In this document: positions 44,195 through 64,000 of the stretch, piece by piece | Numbering within the stretch: the stretch's first letter is position 1 | Layout of the letters: the number at the start of each line of letters is the position of its first letter | Origin: Amorphochlora amoebiformis | Taxonomy: Eukaryota > Cercozoa > Chlorarachniophyceae | Reading direction: 5' to 3' | Assembly (NCBI GenBank): GCA_054601695.1 | Contig: BAAHQB010000024.1 | Span: forward strand, 806,001 to 870,000 | Length of the DNA: 64,000 nt | The notes under the pieces: model-generated | Told to the model about the DNA's origin: nothing | The model's database searches: none | Seen by the model: the letters and a program-made list of their open reading frames with translations, nothing else | Program-made: the position numbers and the translations under genes

Positions 44195-44585
44195 ATATGT
44201 ATATTAGATACGTTAATATATATAATACCATATTTGGCCCAGATTGAATACTTGGACGAAATCTCACGGCCACTGCAGAAATATGTTACAATACACACAT
44301 ATATATATATATATATATGTTTTCATATATATATATATATATGCATAAATAAGTACATATTTTATATAAAATTTGTGTACATTTATTATATATCTACATA
44401 TCTTTTCTTGTGGTATACATTTATTACATATATATATTTATATATATATGTATATATATATATATATATATATGCATATGTATATATTTAACACACGCCC
44501 GCATGTACGTACGTATATGTATATTGTATACTAAATGTACATATTGTGCATTGATATATATGCGTATACATATACATATATATCT

Positions 44586-44616
<31 letters not shown>

Positions 44617-45256
44617 AATTACTATACCCCGGATCTTGAAATCCTCAGATATGATTGTGTTCGATCTCCTAATACAATTTGATTATAACAATGCATTTCC
44701 ATACATATATATATATATGTATGTTTTTATATACATATACATATATATATATATATATATAAGTGCGTGCATATATATATGTATATTTGCATATATAAAT
44801 ATGTATATGTATAAAAATATATATATCGATTAGTTTTAGAGACATAGCAAGAGATACGTTAATATTTACGTGTATATGTATTATTATATACATGTATAAT
44901 TGTTATAGATTACATGTAGATCTATATTTTTTCCATATATTACATGTAGATAATTATATATATATATACGTATGCTCTGCAAGGTGTTTATTAAACCTCC
45001 ATTTATTTCTAGACGGCCATAAAAGAGTCTTAAACAAAGACTTAGCCTTTTTTTCCTCCGAGTATCCCTAATGGACATATATATATGTACGTATATTATA
45101 TATATGTATATATATATATATTATATACACATATATTTATATATATGTTTATTTTATGAAAAATGTATATGTGTATTATGTACACATATGAGATGTTTTC
45201 ATTTAGGGTACATCTTTACATATGTGTTTCATATTTATATATTGTATGTTATATAC

Positions 45257-45300
<44 letters not shown>

Positions 45301-45983
45301 GTATATATTAGATTATTTACATAATATGTGTATATATGGATGCATTAATATATATGTATATTTTACATGCAATACACATACAAAGGGTTGTTACATGTGG
45401 GATATGTATAGATTGATATAGGTGTACATATTATATGTATATATTATATATATTTATGTATATATTTATGTATAATATATATATGTATATATATTATATA
45501 TATTTGCGTATGTATTCATGTATGTATACACCTGTTCATGTACTTGTGTATTTATTAATGTGTATGTGTAGATGCATGCCAAAAATATATATATTCTATA
45601 TAATATATACATATAGATAAATATAGATATGTATAGATTGAAATATATATATATATATATATATATAATCTATTTATGTATTTATTTATGTATGTATACA
45701 TGCCTGTTCATGTACCTATGTGTATATTCATGTAATTGTCGATGCATACCATTGTATATATTCTGTATAATATATACATATTGATGAATATATCTATATA
45801 TATATATAATATATGTATATATATATATATATAAAATATATATATACATATACCTCAGGGAGATATAAATGAGCCTGGGACGCCAGTACCTTAGACCGAA
45901 CAATCCAACTGTACATTTGAATCTCTTTTAGGTTATTTAATCTAATTTATATACATACATATTTAACATATATATATATATAT

Positions 45984-46020
<37 letters not shown>

Positions 46021-46428
46021 TTAATGTTTACATACATCTATGAATAACATACGTTTTATATACACACTCATAGATAACACACTAAATGTTGCACTGTATA
46101 CATCATATGTATATATATATATATATTATATATATATATGAATATAAATATATATGTAAAAGCCTGTATGTATTGTATGTACATATATATACATGTTCAC
46201 ATATGTGAATATACATATATATATGCTGTATATACAAATATGTTCACATCTGTAAATATACATATACATATACATGCGATGAAAAAGTAAAAAGAAAGAA
46301 ATAGACCTACCTGCTGAAAAAAACCCGTAGATCCTTACACACACGTGCCAAGCGACCTTGTAGTATGATTGAGTTCTTTACGTATGTGTACTACTTTTAC
46401 GTTAGATTATACAAATTGGAAGTGCTGA

Positions 46429-46460
<32 letters not shown>

Positions 46461-46512
46461 AATAAATAAATAAATATATATATATATATATATCTATATA
46501 TGTATAATTATA

Positions 46513-46546
<34 letters not shown>

Positions 46547-47089
46547 TTTTATATATATATATATATGTATATACATCCACACTGATATACTTTCAAGCAT
46601 ATTATACTACATATTTCCCCAAGCATATTATACTACATATTTCCCCACCAGTATCCCCAAAATCACAATAAGGCAGGATCATAAGCCTTAGATTTGGCAG
46701 CTCCGTTATCACAGTCTTGAGCATGCAGCCTTTTTCCTTGTATTCCAGAAGCTTTCCGTCGTTTCTCGCCAAATTCCGCGGCGAAAGGTTGTCATGAAGG
46801 TCCTAAGGTTGGACGTGGTAGGATAACGGTGGGATAGGAGTGGGACAGGGGTGGGACAGGGAAACAGGCGGGCGGGAGACAATGAGTACCAGATCTCGGA
46901 GTTTGATGTCTTGATCCTGGCTTGCACCTGAAGCTATGTAATGTACTCCTTGTTTACATGTGCACATATGTAATACATACGTAGCACGTACAGGTATAAA
47001 TATATATATTATATATAAATATGTATATGTAGATATCTCTATGTGAATGTATATGTATGTTTCATGTATTTTAACCGTATTCCAGTTAC

Positions 47090-47121
<32 letters not shown>

Positions 47122-47441
47122 TATATATATTTATATATATACGTATGCACATTTAAATATGTATATATGCATGCACATAAAAAGATGTATAACAATGTAT
47201 ACATATATATATATATATACACATATATAAAAATATATAGATACATATATATATATATATATATATTATTTAAATGTATAGAATAGTAGTTTTGTATTAT
47301 CTATGACAGGTATACGGAAAGTGCGATTGAATACGGGGTAACGGGGGTGAATTTACAATTTTGAGAATCCCGGGCATGCAGAATGTTTTTCACTTTTTCG
47401 GTTATTTTGCGTTCCGAAGGGGTCATATCCAAACTCCAAGC
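30204..47441 (-). CDS. Kinesin: motor domain and short coiled-coil tail, with charged N-terminal extension
   Basis: Microtubule motor ATPase. Exons, minus: 47441-47357, 46927-46890, 46802-46667, 46356-46311, 45908-45854, 45067-44970, 44668-44628, 44272-44229, 43378-43321, 42749-42713, 42419-42383, 41714-41660, 40654-40623, 40280-40240, 39980-39905, 39021-38977, 38418-38391, 38054-37999, 37832-37780, 37385-37340, 37079-37031, 36634-36566, 36332-36256, 35949-35903, 35390-35344, 35264-35185, 34944-34888, 34320-34276, 34001-33963, 33542-33480, 32741-32685, 32308-32269, 32003-31920, 31522-31465, 30723-30681, 30275-30204 (TAG). Motor landmarks: [26 protein letters not shown] + THTMFG (P-loop), [23 protein letters not shown] (switch I), [11 protein letters not shown] (switch II), [40 protein letters not shown]. 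After it comes a coiled coil of about 70 residues. Between VAVRFRP and FHFDVV lies an insertion of about 170 residues. An exon for helix alpha-4 (33480-32741) is probably missing. It continues in phase into exons upstream. Confidence 0.93.
32608..32638 (-). pseudogene. ghost copy of the end of kinesin exon 32741-32685
   Basis: The + strand here (CTATAGCGCTGATTTGAGAA) resembles the exon end at 32685-32714 (CTGGAGGGCTGATTTGAGAA). It lies in the following intron without a usable donor. Confidence 0.6.
34673..34730 (-). pseudogene. ghost copy of kinesin switch-I exon
   Basis: The segment aligns over about 55 bp with exon 34944-34888 (shared cores CACGATACT and GATCACA on the sense strand). It has many changes and loses the SSR of the switch-I signature. 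It lies in the next intron and stays open through the microsatellite between the two copies. Confidence 0.8.
38457..38540 (+). repeat. TTAGGG-like block in kinesin intron
   Basis: Degenerate TTAGGG with two to three perfect units at about 38486-38502, upstream (sense) of kinesin exon 38418-38391. Confidence 0.75.
42762..43155 (+). repeat. TTAGGG-like array, about 390 bp, in kinesin intron
   Basis: Perfect units at 42780-42807 and many one-base variants (TTACGCTTAGGG and others). On the sense strand it is CCCTAA-rich and ends within about 12 nt of the 3' splice site of exon 42749-42713. Confidence 0.9.
43972..44034. other. 18-bp perfect inverted repeat
   Basis: Left arm 43972-43989 (TTGAGAGAGCGAAGGAAC) and right arm 44017-44034 are exact reverse complements, with a 27-nt GA-rich spacer. 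It is in a kinesin intron. It could fold as a hairpin or be a miniature inverted element. Confidence 0.9.
46595..46646 (+). repeat. two exact tandem copies of a 26-bp unit
   Basis: AAGCATATTATACTACATAT + TTCCCC is repeated head to tail, 20 bp from the 5' splice site of kinesin exon 46802-46667 on the other strand. Confidence 0.9.
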
Positions 47442-47614
47442 CTATGAGAATAAAGAGTTAGAATAGATTAGGAAATAGATTGAGAATGAAAAATGCACAT
47501 AAATTCAAATATAAAAACATTATGTTTAACATGTATATTTTATGCATTTCAAGAGCATATTTATATATATATATATATATATATATGTGCATATATACAT
47601 ATATATATATATAC

Positions 47615-47739
<125 letters not shown>

Positions 47740-48193
47740 ATATATGTATAATGTACACATATATAGATATATTTATTATATTACATTTACAAATATACAT
47801 GTATATATATTTAATATGTATATATATATATGTATATAATGTTACATGTATACATATACATACAATCAAAATACTTATATACATCTACATATATGTATAT
47901 ATATGTAGTATCTAATATATTGTATTAGCCATTATATGCAACACATATGACTATATACATATATTTATATATGTATATTATATATATATATATATATATT
48001 ATATACATATTTATCTATATATATGTATATTTATAGATATAAATATATAGATATAATATATATATATATATATTCTATTATATAATATATGTGTACATTT
48101 GTATATAGTGCACAAACGCACACATAGATACAATGTATAATATTTATACGCACAAGTATTCATACATATTCTATAGAACATAGGAAATATATC

Positions 48194-48236
<43 letters not shown>

Positions 48237-48324
48237 TTACATATATATATATATATGTACATATATATATATATATATGTATATATGTATATGTATATAT
48301 ATAATATGTATATATATATATATG

Positions 48325-48391
<67 letters not shown>

Positions 48392-48634
48392 ATGCATATA
48401 CACGGCACTTGAAATATCACAAACATAATCTATATTATATGTGTATAGATAGAATACATACATACACACACACACATATATATATATATATTATATATAT
48501 ACATATGCATATAAATATATATACATATATATATATATATGTGTGTGTGTGTATATGTATACATGATATATTTTCACGTAATCTATACATAAAAATATTT
48601 ATGTACATATATTCTCTGTATATAATTTGCTTGC

Positions 48635-48682
48635 CTGAGGCTTAGGCTTGGGCTTGTTTTTCGACCTGTATAAGTATATACA

Positions 48683-48717
<35 letters not shown>

Positions 48718-48771
48718 GTATATATAATATATATATGTATATATATATATATATGTATACATAACATACAT

Positions 48772-48807
<36 letters not shown>

Positions 48808-49283
48808 GTATACATAATATATATATATATATATGTATAATGTGCATATACATGTACAGGTACATATTTTATATATTATACATTTGTTCTATTTCTCTAT
48901 ATATATATGTATATATATAATATAATATTTTGGCACACATCGAATATTATTTATGAAAAGTGCATACGTTATTCGTATATTGGTAGCAAGGTGCAACTCA
49001 TATGCTTCACAGAGTTATATGTACCTAACCTAGCTAACCTCTCGGGAATTTTAAAATATAAAACATATACCCTCCTTTCTTCTGTAGATACTTAAACTTG
49101 GGTTTATTTGACTTAAATTCCCCGCTAGGGTAGGCTGGATCCACCCTGTATGTATGTTGTGTATGTTTATCTGTGAATGTATGCACGTAAATATATATAA
49201 ATATGTATATGCATGCATATTACATATCTATGTATAAATGTATGTTCATGGTTTTATTTCTACAAGTATATAAATAGACATGT

Positions 49284-49317
<34 letters not shown>

Positions 49318-50042
49318 CACATGTATGTATATATATATATATAATCATATAGACGTTAAAAAATATACATATATTTCACATATATAATATATACATATAT
49401 ACATATATATCTATGTATGTATATATAAATATGTAATATATATACACATATACATATTACATTATATTATGTATTAGAACAATGAAACATGCATATATAG
49501 ATAAATATGTGTATTGTGCAAAATACGTAACATTTATTTGTATTTTCATACATTTATTTGGTATTCATATGTAGAAACAAGTACATACATATATACATAA
49601 TATGTATACAGGTATGCATATAAAGATATTCAAATATACATACATGTATATAATATATGTATATGTTTTCATATATATATCTATATATATATATTGTCGA
49701 TATATATATATATATATATACATACACATATATATATATATATATAACAAATGCAAATATATATATGTATATATGTATATATATATATATATAATATATA
49801 CATATATTATATATATATATATATCCATATATATATATAAATGTAATATACATATATATAAATATATATCCATTAGATAGCAAATTATTATTAGTATGTA
49901 CTAATTGCCTGGGATTTTTCTTTTGATTTTCTAAGATCCGCTTTCGGCGAGCAGCCATGCGGGCTCTTTTCTCATGGACATGTGCAACATGTGGGGAGTT
50001 GGGCTTGACACCAGTTTTCGATTCGTTCTAATCATACTTGAT

Positions 50043-50115
<73 letters not shown>

Positions 50116-50425
50116 TATATACATATATGTGTGTGTATATATATATATATATATATAATATAATATAGATGTGTATTATGTATTTACGTATCATGTATAT
50201 ATACAAACATATATATATATATATATAATAATATATATATATATATGTATATATTATATAATATATGTATATATATATATGTAATATATATATATATATA
50301 TATGTATATTGTAATATATACAAATACAATTTTTACATATGTAGTGTGTATACTCGTACAAAGATATACATATATGTACATATATACACTTGTACACAAA
50401 TTTATATTACAAATAGACATATATG

Positions 50426-50511
<86 letters not shown>

Positions 50512-51665
50512 GATAAATGTATGTACGTATTTTGATTATAACACGCAAACCTTGCGTTCTGCCTCCTTAGCCCTACGTTGCCTCTCAGTTTTAGCTGTTG
50601 TCCACACACATATATTTATCAACAGTATGCACTTTCATGGTCACAAGGCACAGTAACGCAGACCCAGAAAATTCCAGGAAAATAATTTTGCTTCCGTTCT
50701 ACTCTTTCCCCCTGCAAAAGCATACAAGGGCCCTCTCATTTGTATAAATAACAATGTGTTACATCTAGAGGATGTACCCAGTCGCTTGCGTAGCCTCTCG
50801 GGCAACACGAACCTGGAAAAAAGACAACGGACCTTACCTCTGGTTTCTGCGACAGGAGCGACCTCTTTCACGAATTCAAACGGAAATTTGTGACTGAGTC
50901 ATAAAATCTCCCTCTGAGAAAAAGCCGTGCGAAAAATAGGCTCAATTTAACCAGAAGACGTACCTCGTGCCCTTCGTTGCTTTGCCGTCGGCCATGGGTT
51001 GACAAGAAGTTCTCCTTGAAACTTGATTCTGAGACTCTGCTGAAATCACCCAAGATACGATATTAACTATTAATATATCCTAAATAGGATATATCGAATA
51101 TCAATCGAGGATACAACGGCCAGGCATTCGCTGTTGAAGCCTTGAAGGACGCGCTGTCGTTGTAATCGTTGGATTGGTTACTGAAGCAGCTAATAATACG
51201 CGGATATCTTGGATGTATGTATACAGCTTATGTATTCTTATAAAATAATTACAATTTGTCACCATGACGTACTCGCACAGCTGTCTTTAGAAAACTCTGC
51301 ATCGACTCTGTAGCTACAGCTAACAAGCTCATGCCGCGTCATACAATTTATATCATATAGATCCCTGAGTTTATCAATAGATCCAAGTTCTATTTATACT
51401 CAATATAGCCAGCAGTTTGAATTTTTTCAACGCAAACCAAATGTACTGTGTTTTTAATTAGCTTAAAGACACCAGCTAACTAGCTAACTAGTATTTACGA
51501 CTAGACAGATATGAGATGGTGTATTAAAATTATATACTTGAAGTCACTCCGATGGCATACGGTACTAGTTAATGGATGATATAAGTTTTTTATGTATTCT
51601 AGTATAGTACTAACTTCTAGAACTTGTACTCCAGAATTAATATACCAGAGTCTAGAGAGTATATA

Positions 51666-51759
<94 letters not shown>

Positions 51760-52518
51760 TACTGTATATATAGTAATACTAGTAATATATATGCTAGTAT
51801 AATACCTAGATATATATATGCTAGTATCTAGGTATATATATACATATACATATATATACATTTCAGTTCTACAAGAATTAGCTATACATGGCAATTTTGA
51901 CTTAAAAGGTAACATTACGATAATAATCGTACAACGTCTGGTGATGCATATACATATCTGTCCGGTGCACGTGCGTGCAATGATCAGCTAGCGGGGCTAA
52001 GAGACTTGCGATAGACAGGGCTGTGGTGGAGGCTTGAACTCAGGTAGCAAATTCTGGAAATGGATAACAACTTTCCCTTTCTCTCCTGATTATCAAAAGG
52101 AAATTATGAGTATTGCTGCTGGGGTGTGGTTGAAAAAAAATTATACCTTTCTCAATTGCCAGGATCAATATGTGTTCAGGGAGTGTTCCTGCTCGCCGTG
52201 CTCTGCATTCCCTTTGGGAACAAAAGGTTCTGAGCTTGTCCATCAGTGACTTGTCTATCCGCATGTGTTCTAAGTGAAGGAAACATTGCTGTGAGTCATT
52301 TGGGTAACAGATAATTGAGAAGGATTGCAAATTAGTGTGACCGTATGTTTCGGGCGTGATTCCACCGAACTGCTCCTCCGGCGCCACCCACTGAAGAGTA
52401 AATAATGAGCACAAACCATAGGATAATGACATAGCTTCCATGAATTTTTGCACGAAATATATACATATATTCGCACTAGTGTACAAATTCAAATATATTT
52501 TCAAATGATATGCATAAA

Positions 52519-52554
<36 letters not shown>

Positions 52555-52658
52555 AGTTATATGTTTATATACGTACATGTGGATATATGTATGTTTTGTA
52601 TGCATCAAGTGTATATTATATAAATACGTACACACGTATGTATTTCTGGAATACGTAT

Positions 52659-52754
<96 letters not shown>

Positions 52755-54021
52755 CATAAATATATGATTGTATATAAATGGATATTACAAATCTGAAATA
52801 ATTTTTACGTGTATTTTATACGTGTATTTTATATGTAGATAACATCATCATAATATCATCTTACCTCCATCGTCAGGGTGTCTATCTTGTGATCCATGGT
52901 CTTCGTAAGGTTCCGCCGATTTCGTGTCACCTTGGATGCCTCGCGCTTCCTGTAGAACATAAAATAATGAAAATTGGACTTCATAAAGCGAAAGAAAGCA
53001 GGAATCCATCCAACACCTGTTCGTCTTATCAAGAGACAGACACATGCCTTCGAGTAGCGGCAAGATATCATCCTGAGACAACTTCGAGAATTGCAGTGGG
53101 GTGCTGTCAGGGTGCATTATCCAAGTCTCCCATCCCTTATATCATACCACACCAATCAAACCTGACCCTTTTAACAAATTGGTTTTTACATACCCTAGAT
53201 CGGAGGCTATCCTCCTGGTTGACACGCACACGACACCCCACAACTGACTTAGAACGATCGCCCCCACTTATTATCTCCCACTGTACAGGCCCTGTACTTG
53301 TAGAAGGTTTCTTGGCCGCCGTGCTCTTGACATTCTCGGCGACGCTCTTGGGTGTTGCAGCGGCGGAATCTACGCTCTGAGTGCTCCCTTGAGTCTTCGT
53401 ATCTTCAAGGCCTAATAACAAAAACAAATCAGACCGCAGATATCGAAAGAGGTCTTTCTCTCACCTCCCACAGCCGACAAAACTGGCTTATCTGTACATT
53501 TCATTGTGGTCTGAGTCTTGTCGTCCACTCGTCGATTCTTGGTCGATCGTCGGAGGCACGCGTTGAAGGCCTTAATATCACAAATAGCTGCTCAGCTTTG
53601 AAATACAGTTGAGAGTACGTACTATACCTTGAAAACTCCGCCCTTCTTTACTACGGTCGAACACTCAGAGCATAAGAGCACCTGATGCACCAATATCAAC
53701 GCTGTTTGTCACACTTTTATGTGATTTGTACCTGAGCGACTCTCTTCCTCTTTCCCAGATGCAACAGCTGAAAATAGAGCAATAAGGATAGAAATGAGTC
53801 TTTAAAAACAGAACATGAATTGATGGTGGAATTCGGTGTGGGCGCATTAACGCATTTTTTACAACATGCATGCGTATACATATATCACAAAATATATACA
53901 ACATACATATATATATATATATATATAACATATTTATATATATGTATATATATATATACATATATACATATATATATATATATCTAAATGTACTTAAAAC
54001 TGGGTATGTATATACATTTAT

Positions 54022-54080
<59 letters not shown>

Positions 54081-54190
54081 TCCACATTTATACATCATTT
54101 ATATACATATATGTACAAAATATAATATATATATAAATATTACATATATTATATAATATAGATATACATATACATATATATATATTATAT

Positions 54191-54221
<31 letters not shown>

Positions 54222-54295
54222 CAATATATCTATATGTTTGTGTGAATGTACTTAATATACTGCGTACAATATATAATATTTATATATTATATAAC

Positions 54296-54338
<43 letters not shown>

Positions 54339-54501
54339 ATTGTATATATATATATATATATATATTGACTAAATATACAAAAAGTAGGTATATGTATATG
54401 TCCACATATAGATATATTATACATTCTATTTATACATGTATTAAACCTGGTGTAATGCAGCATTCATATATGCATATGCGTACAAATGCATGCACTGTTC
54501 A

Positions 54502-54549
<48 letters not shown>

Positions 54550-56071
54550 TCCTTTGTAAAAGTATATAAATATTATTTATCAACACATATTATACATATA
54601 TATATATATATATATTATATGTATATACGTTAAGATATATATAGAGAGAGAGAGAGAGAGCAAGGGAATGGCGGCTCAGTTAGCACCGGCGTGAGATGGG
54701 TTGCGACAATGTGATTGAAAAAAAATTTAACCTTTGTAGCCTTCCCAAAACTGTCCGACGATCCGGAGTGTTGATAGTGATTTATCCCCATCATCTGCCG
54801 AATAATTATTTAACAATAGATTCATGTTGAATCTGTGAGAATTTTTACCTCGATGTAACACTTCCGGTTATCGTTATTTCGCTTTCGTCGAGATCCTCCG
54901 GCTGAGGCAGACCGCGACCGCTTAGATGACTGAGACTTGCGCTTGCGTTCTACTGGAGTGACAGCTTTCTGTAAGATATCAGGGTGGTCAGGCTGGCCAT
55001 TTTTCCGTGCGGACGAGGGCCTAATGGGCTCGCAGGGCTCAGTTGCCTCGGTTGTGGCTGCCTTCGAGGAATCGGTGGACTTAGCCTTCTTACGAGGGCC
55101 GTCGTAGTCCAGACAACCTATACGCAGGGACGGCAAGACAAACTCGGGGTCATTAATCAATTCGGGGTCGTTAATCACACAGCTGGCCCGCTTCTCTCCC
55201 ACGTTCTCCACTTTTTTCCGCAGAGGGGCTTCGTTCTCTTTTGGTCCGATTCGGAGGGCAGGGAGTACAGACTCAAGGTCGCTGACAACCGAGCTCGCCC
55301 TCTCCTCTCCAGTTTTTTCTTTAGATTCCATCCAGGCCTCGGCATTGACTGATTTTTTCGCCCCCCCAACCTGTTGGGGGGTAATATTTGCGTCATTGTT
55401 TAGCAGTGGCGGTCCCCGTGGGCCGAGAGCTGTCCTCCCTTTAGCTCCCTTGCGCGATGAATCCTCCTTTACTGAAGCCAGCGACGATGATGAGAGAGCT
55501 GTAGCGAAGTTCAACCCCTAATTAACAACAATTGATAGGTGAACAGCTTGCAAGATTGTGGACGTTTGTTTACCATGAGCCCGCTGCTGAGGCTGAGAAG
55601 CTGAATGTAGAAAAGAACTCATAATCAGAAATACATTCTTCAGGTAGGGAAGCTTACCGCTTTCTCGTCGATGTCACCAGGGATGATGGCGTCTGAGCAT
55701 ACCTCAGCAGCGTTTTCCTTCTTGACTACCCCACCGTACGAGCTGTTCCGTTTGGAAGCTTTAGTCCCCCCCACGCCCGGCGACGACTTTCGGACGCTCG
55801 AACTTCTCCGCTTATGTGACGACTCTGAAAGGATGGATTCTCCATCGTTGTCTCTCTTCTTCCTCTTAGGAACGGGCTTTGAGTCCTCCCCAAGCCATGA
55901 CACTTTTTCCTCCTCGGGTGCCCCACCCTGGTCATCAAGCTTGCACGCGTGTTCCAACAACCGCACCGCAGTCACCGCGCTCGCCTCGTTCGTAGCAAGT
56001 CCGGAAAAGGTCTTCGCAAGTTCTTCAAGGGTGTGGCCCTCCCGCAATCCAGCCTCAACATCTTCGGCCAT
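48635..56071 (-). CDS. Charged multi-exon N-terminal region, probably the 5' part of the kinesin gene
   Basis: Exons: 56071-55658 (ATG at 56071), 55600-55574 (27 nt), 55517-54849, 54794-54732, 53767-53732, 53681-53628, 53570-53465, 53411-53194, 53135-53017, 52949-52865, 52390-52147, 51039-50964, 50893-50838, 50711-50664, 50594-50551, 49970-49909, 49145-49071, 48665-48635. Phase is continuous throughout and into kinesin exon 47441-47357. Together with that part it gives about 1,490 residues. Seen: acid/basic low-complexity N-terminus with KR-rich nuclear-signal-like runs ([24 protein letters not shown]), a CSECSTVV pair, a basic helix [30 protein letters not shown], and [13 protein letters not shown] joined to [16 protein letters not shown]. 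No domain is recognised. It could be a separate gene, but I found no stop or start near 47.4-48.6 kb. GC donors follow 49909 and 48635. It is divergent from the CCP gene. Confidence 0.7.
50070..50114 (+). repeat. (AAT)15 trinucleotide microsatellite
   Basis: Fifteen uninterrupted ATA/AAT units, the only long trinucleotide run in a window dominated by dinucleotide repeats. It is intronic. Confidence 0.95.
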
Positions 56072-56177
56072 CTCAAGGCCTTGGCGCCCCCTTTCCTTAG
56101 TTTTTCGGGCCACGTGCCAAGTTAACTTCTCGGGCCGTCAATACACCAGACCGTGGGTTGCCGGAAGGAGCACCGAA
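56072..56177. promoter_or_regulatory. bidirectional promoter between kinesin-chain and CCP genes
   Basis: 106 bp of GC-rich, repeat-free DNA between start codons at 56071 (minus) and 56178 (plus). It contains a CACGTG palindrome at 56111-56116, an E-box/G-box type site. Start choice on the minus strand is inferred, because an in-frame stop lies upstream. Confidence 0.55.
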
Positions 56178-63315
<7,138 letters not shown>

Positions 63316-63338
63316 GTAACTATACATACAAATAAATA

Positions 63339-63393
<55 letters not shown>

Positions 63394-63466
63394 TGTGTGT
63401 ATATACATATATTGTTACATATTAATATTCATATATATATATATATGTATACTATTTATATATGTG

Positions 63467-63503
<37 letters not shown>

Positions 63504-63548
63504 ATATGTACATATATATATATATATGTGTGTATGTACATATATATA

Positions 63549-63905
63549 TCTCCTCCCTCTCTCTCTCTCTGTCTCTACTCCCTGTCTCTTCTCTCTCTGT
63601 CAATCTTACCAGTCTCTTATCTCTCTGTCTCTCCTCTATCTCTATCTCCTCTCTGTCTCCGTCTCTCACTCCTCTCTCTCTCTTTCCTCTCTATCTATCT
63701 CCTCCTGTCTGTCTGTCTCTGTCTCTCTCTCTCACTCTCCTCTCTCTCTCTCTCTTTCCTCTCTATTCTCTCTCTCTCTTGCTTTCCTCTCTCTCTTTCC
63801 TCTCTCTCTCTCCTTCCTCTCTCTCTCTCTCTCTTTCCCTCTTTCTCTCTTTCTTCGCCTCTCTCTCTCCTCTCTCTTTCCTCTCTCCCTCTCTCTCTCT
63901 CTCTA
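63549..63905 (+). repeat. about 355-bp CT-rich polypyrimidine tract
   Basis: Irregular CTCTCTCT/CTTTCCTCTC sequence with almost no purines, downstream of CCP exon 63262-63315 in its intron. On this strand it would make a long intronic polypyrimidine tract. The Ser/Leu-rich frames across it are not genes. Confidence 0.95.
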
Positions 63906-64000
63906 TGTACATTTATATATACTTATAAATGTATATGTGTATATACATATATGTTAATATGTACATATTTATCTAAATAGATGTATTTTCATACATATAT

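Noticed and set aside
50736-50820. Terminal exon with stop at 50736-50738 for the charged protein
   Set aside because: A stronger acceptor (TTTTGCAG) at 50711 gives an exon that stays in phase with the next charged exons.
52865-52949. bZIP transcription factor reading of [14 protein letters not shown]
   Set aside because: The invariant Asn and a Leu heptad are missing, and the exon continues in phase into a long chain leading to the kinesin; it is simply a basic helix.
63549-63905. Ser/Leu-rich protein across the CT tract
   Set aside because: Open in several frames only because the DNA is CT-rich; it is low-complexity intron sequence of the CCP gene.

Overview
The window is eukaryotic nuclear DNA. 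It has spliced genes with GT-AG (and a few GC-AG) introns, degenerate TTAGGG/CCCTAA blocks and one LTR retroelement, and most of the rest is (TA)n/(TATG)n/(CATA)n microsatellite. Almost all long open frames are Tyr/Ile-rich translations of microsatellites. The real genes are chains of short exons (about 17 to 670 nt) inside microsatellite introns. I located roughly 120 exons by splice sites, reading-phase continuity and conserved motifs. They total about 9.4 kb, near 15% of the window. All exon boundaries are by-eye inferences without transcript support.

Layout: (1) a + gene of unknown function ending at 4116, with a coiled-coil C-terminus; (2) convergent to it, a - strand tubulin tyrosine ligase-like (TTL/TTLL) gene, 14898 (or further upstream) to 4587; (3) a complete 12-exon - gene, 21890-16954, of unknown function with a signal-peptide-plus-transit-like N-terminus; (4) divergent from it by 127 bp, a + TRM11/TRMT11-type tRNA m2G10 methyltransferase gene, 22018-29817; (5) convergent to that, a very large - kinesin gene, motor exons 45067-30204, with a phase-continuous chain of charged N-terminal exons reaching 56071; (6) divergent from it by 106 bp, a + cytosolic carboxypeptidase (M14D, CCP/Nna1) gene from 56178, running off the right edge after the exon ending at 63315. 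A 1,615-bp LTR element that carries only gag sits antisense in a CCP intron.

Three of the six genes act on or read tubulin tails: TTL-like adds residues, CCP removes them, and kinesin walks on microtubules. This suggests a ciliated or flagellated protist. The bipartite presequence of gene 3 hints at a plastid of secondary origin, but this is weak evidence and I do not name a taxon.

The most unusual signals are in genome architecture. Telomere-like arrays repeatedly abut splice sites. Partial tandem copies of exon edges ('ghost exons') lie in neighbouring introns; the clearest case has four copies of a CCP 3' splice site plus about 20 nt of exon, with the retroelement inserted between copies. 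A 41-bp dispersed motif occurs three times with a compensatory base-pair change.
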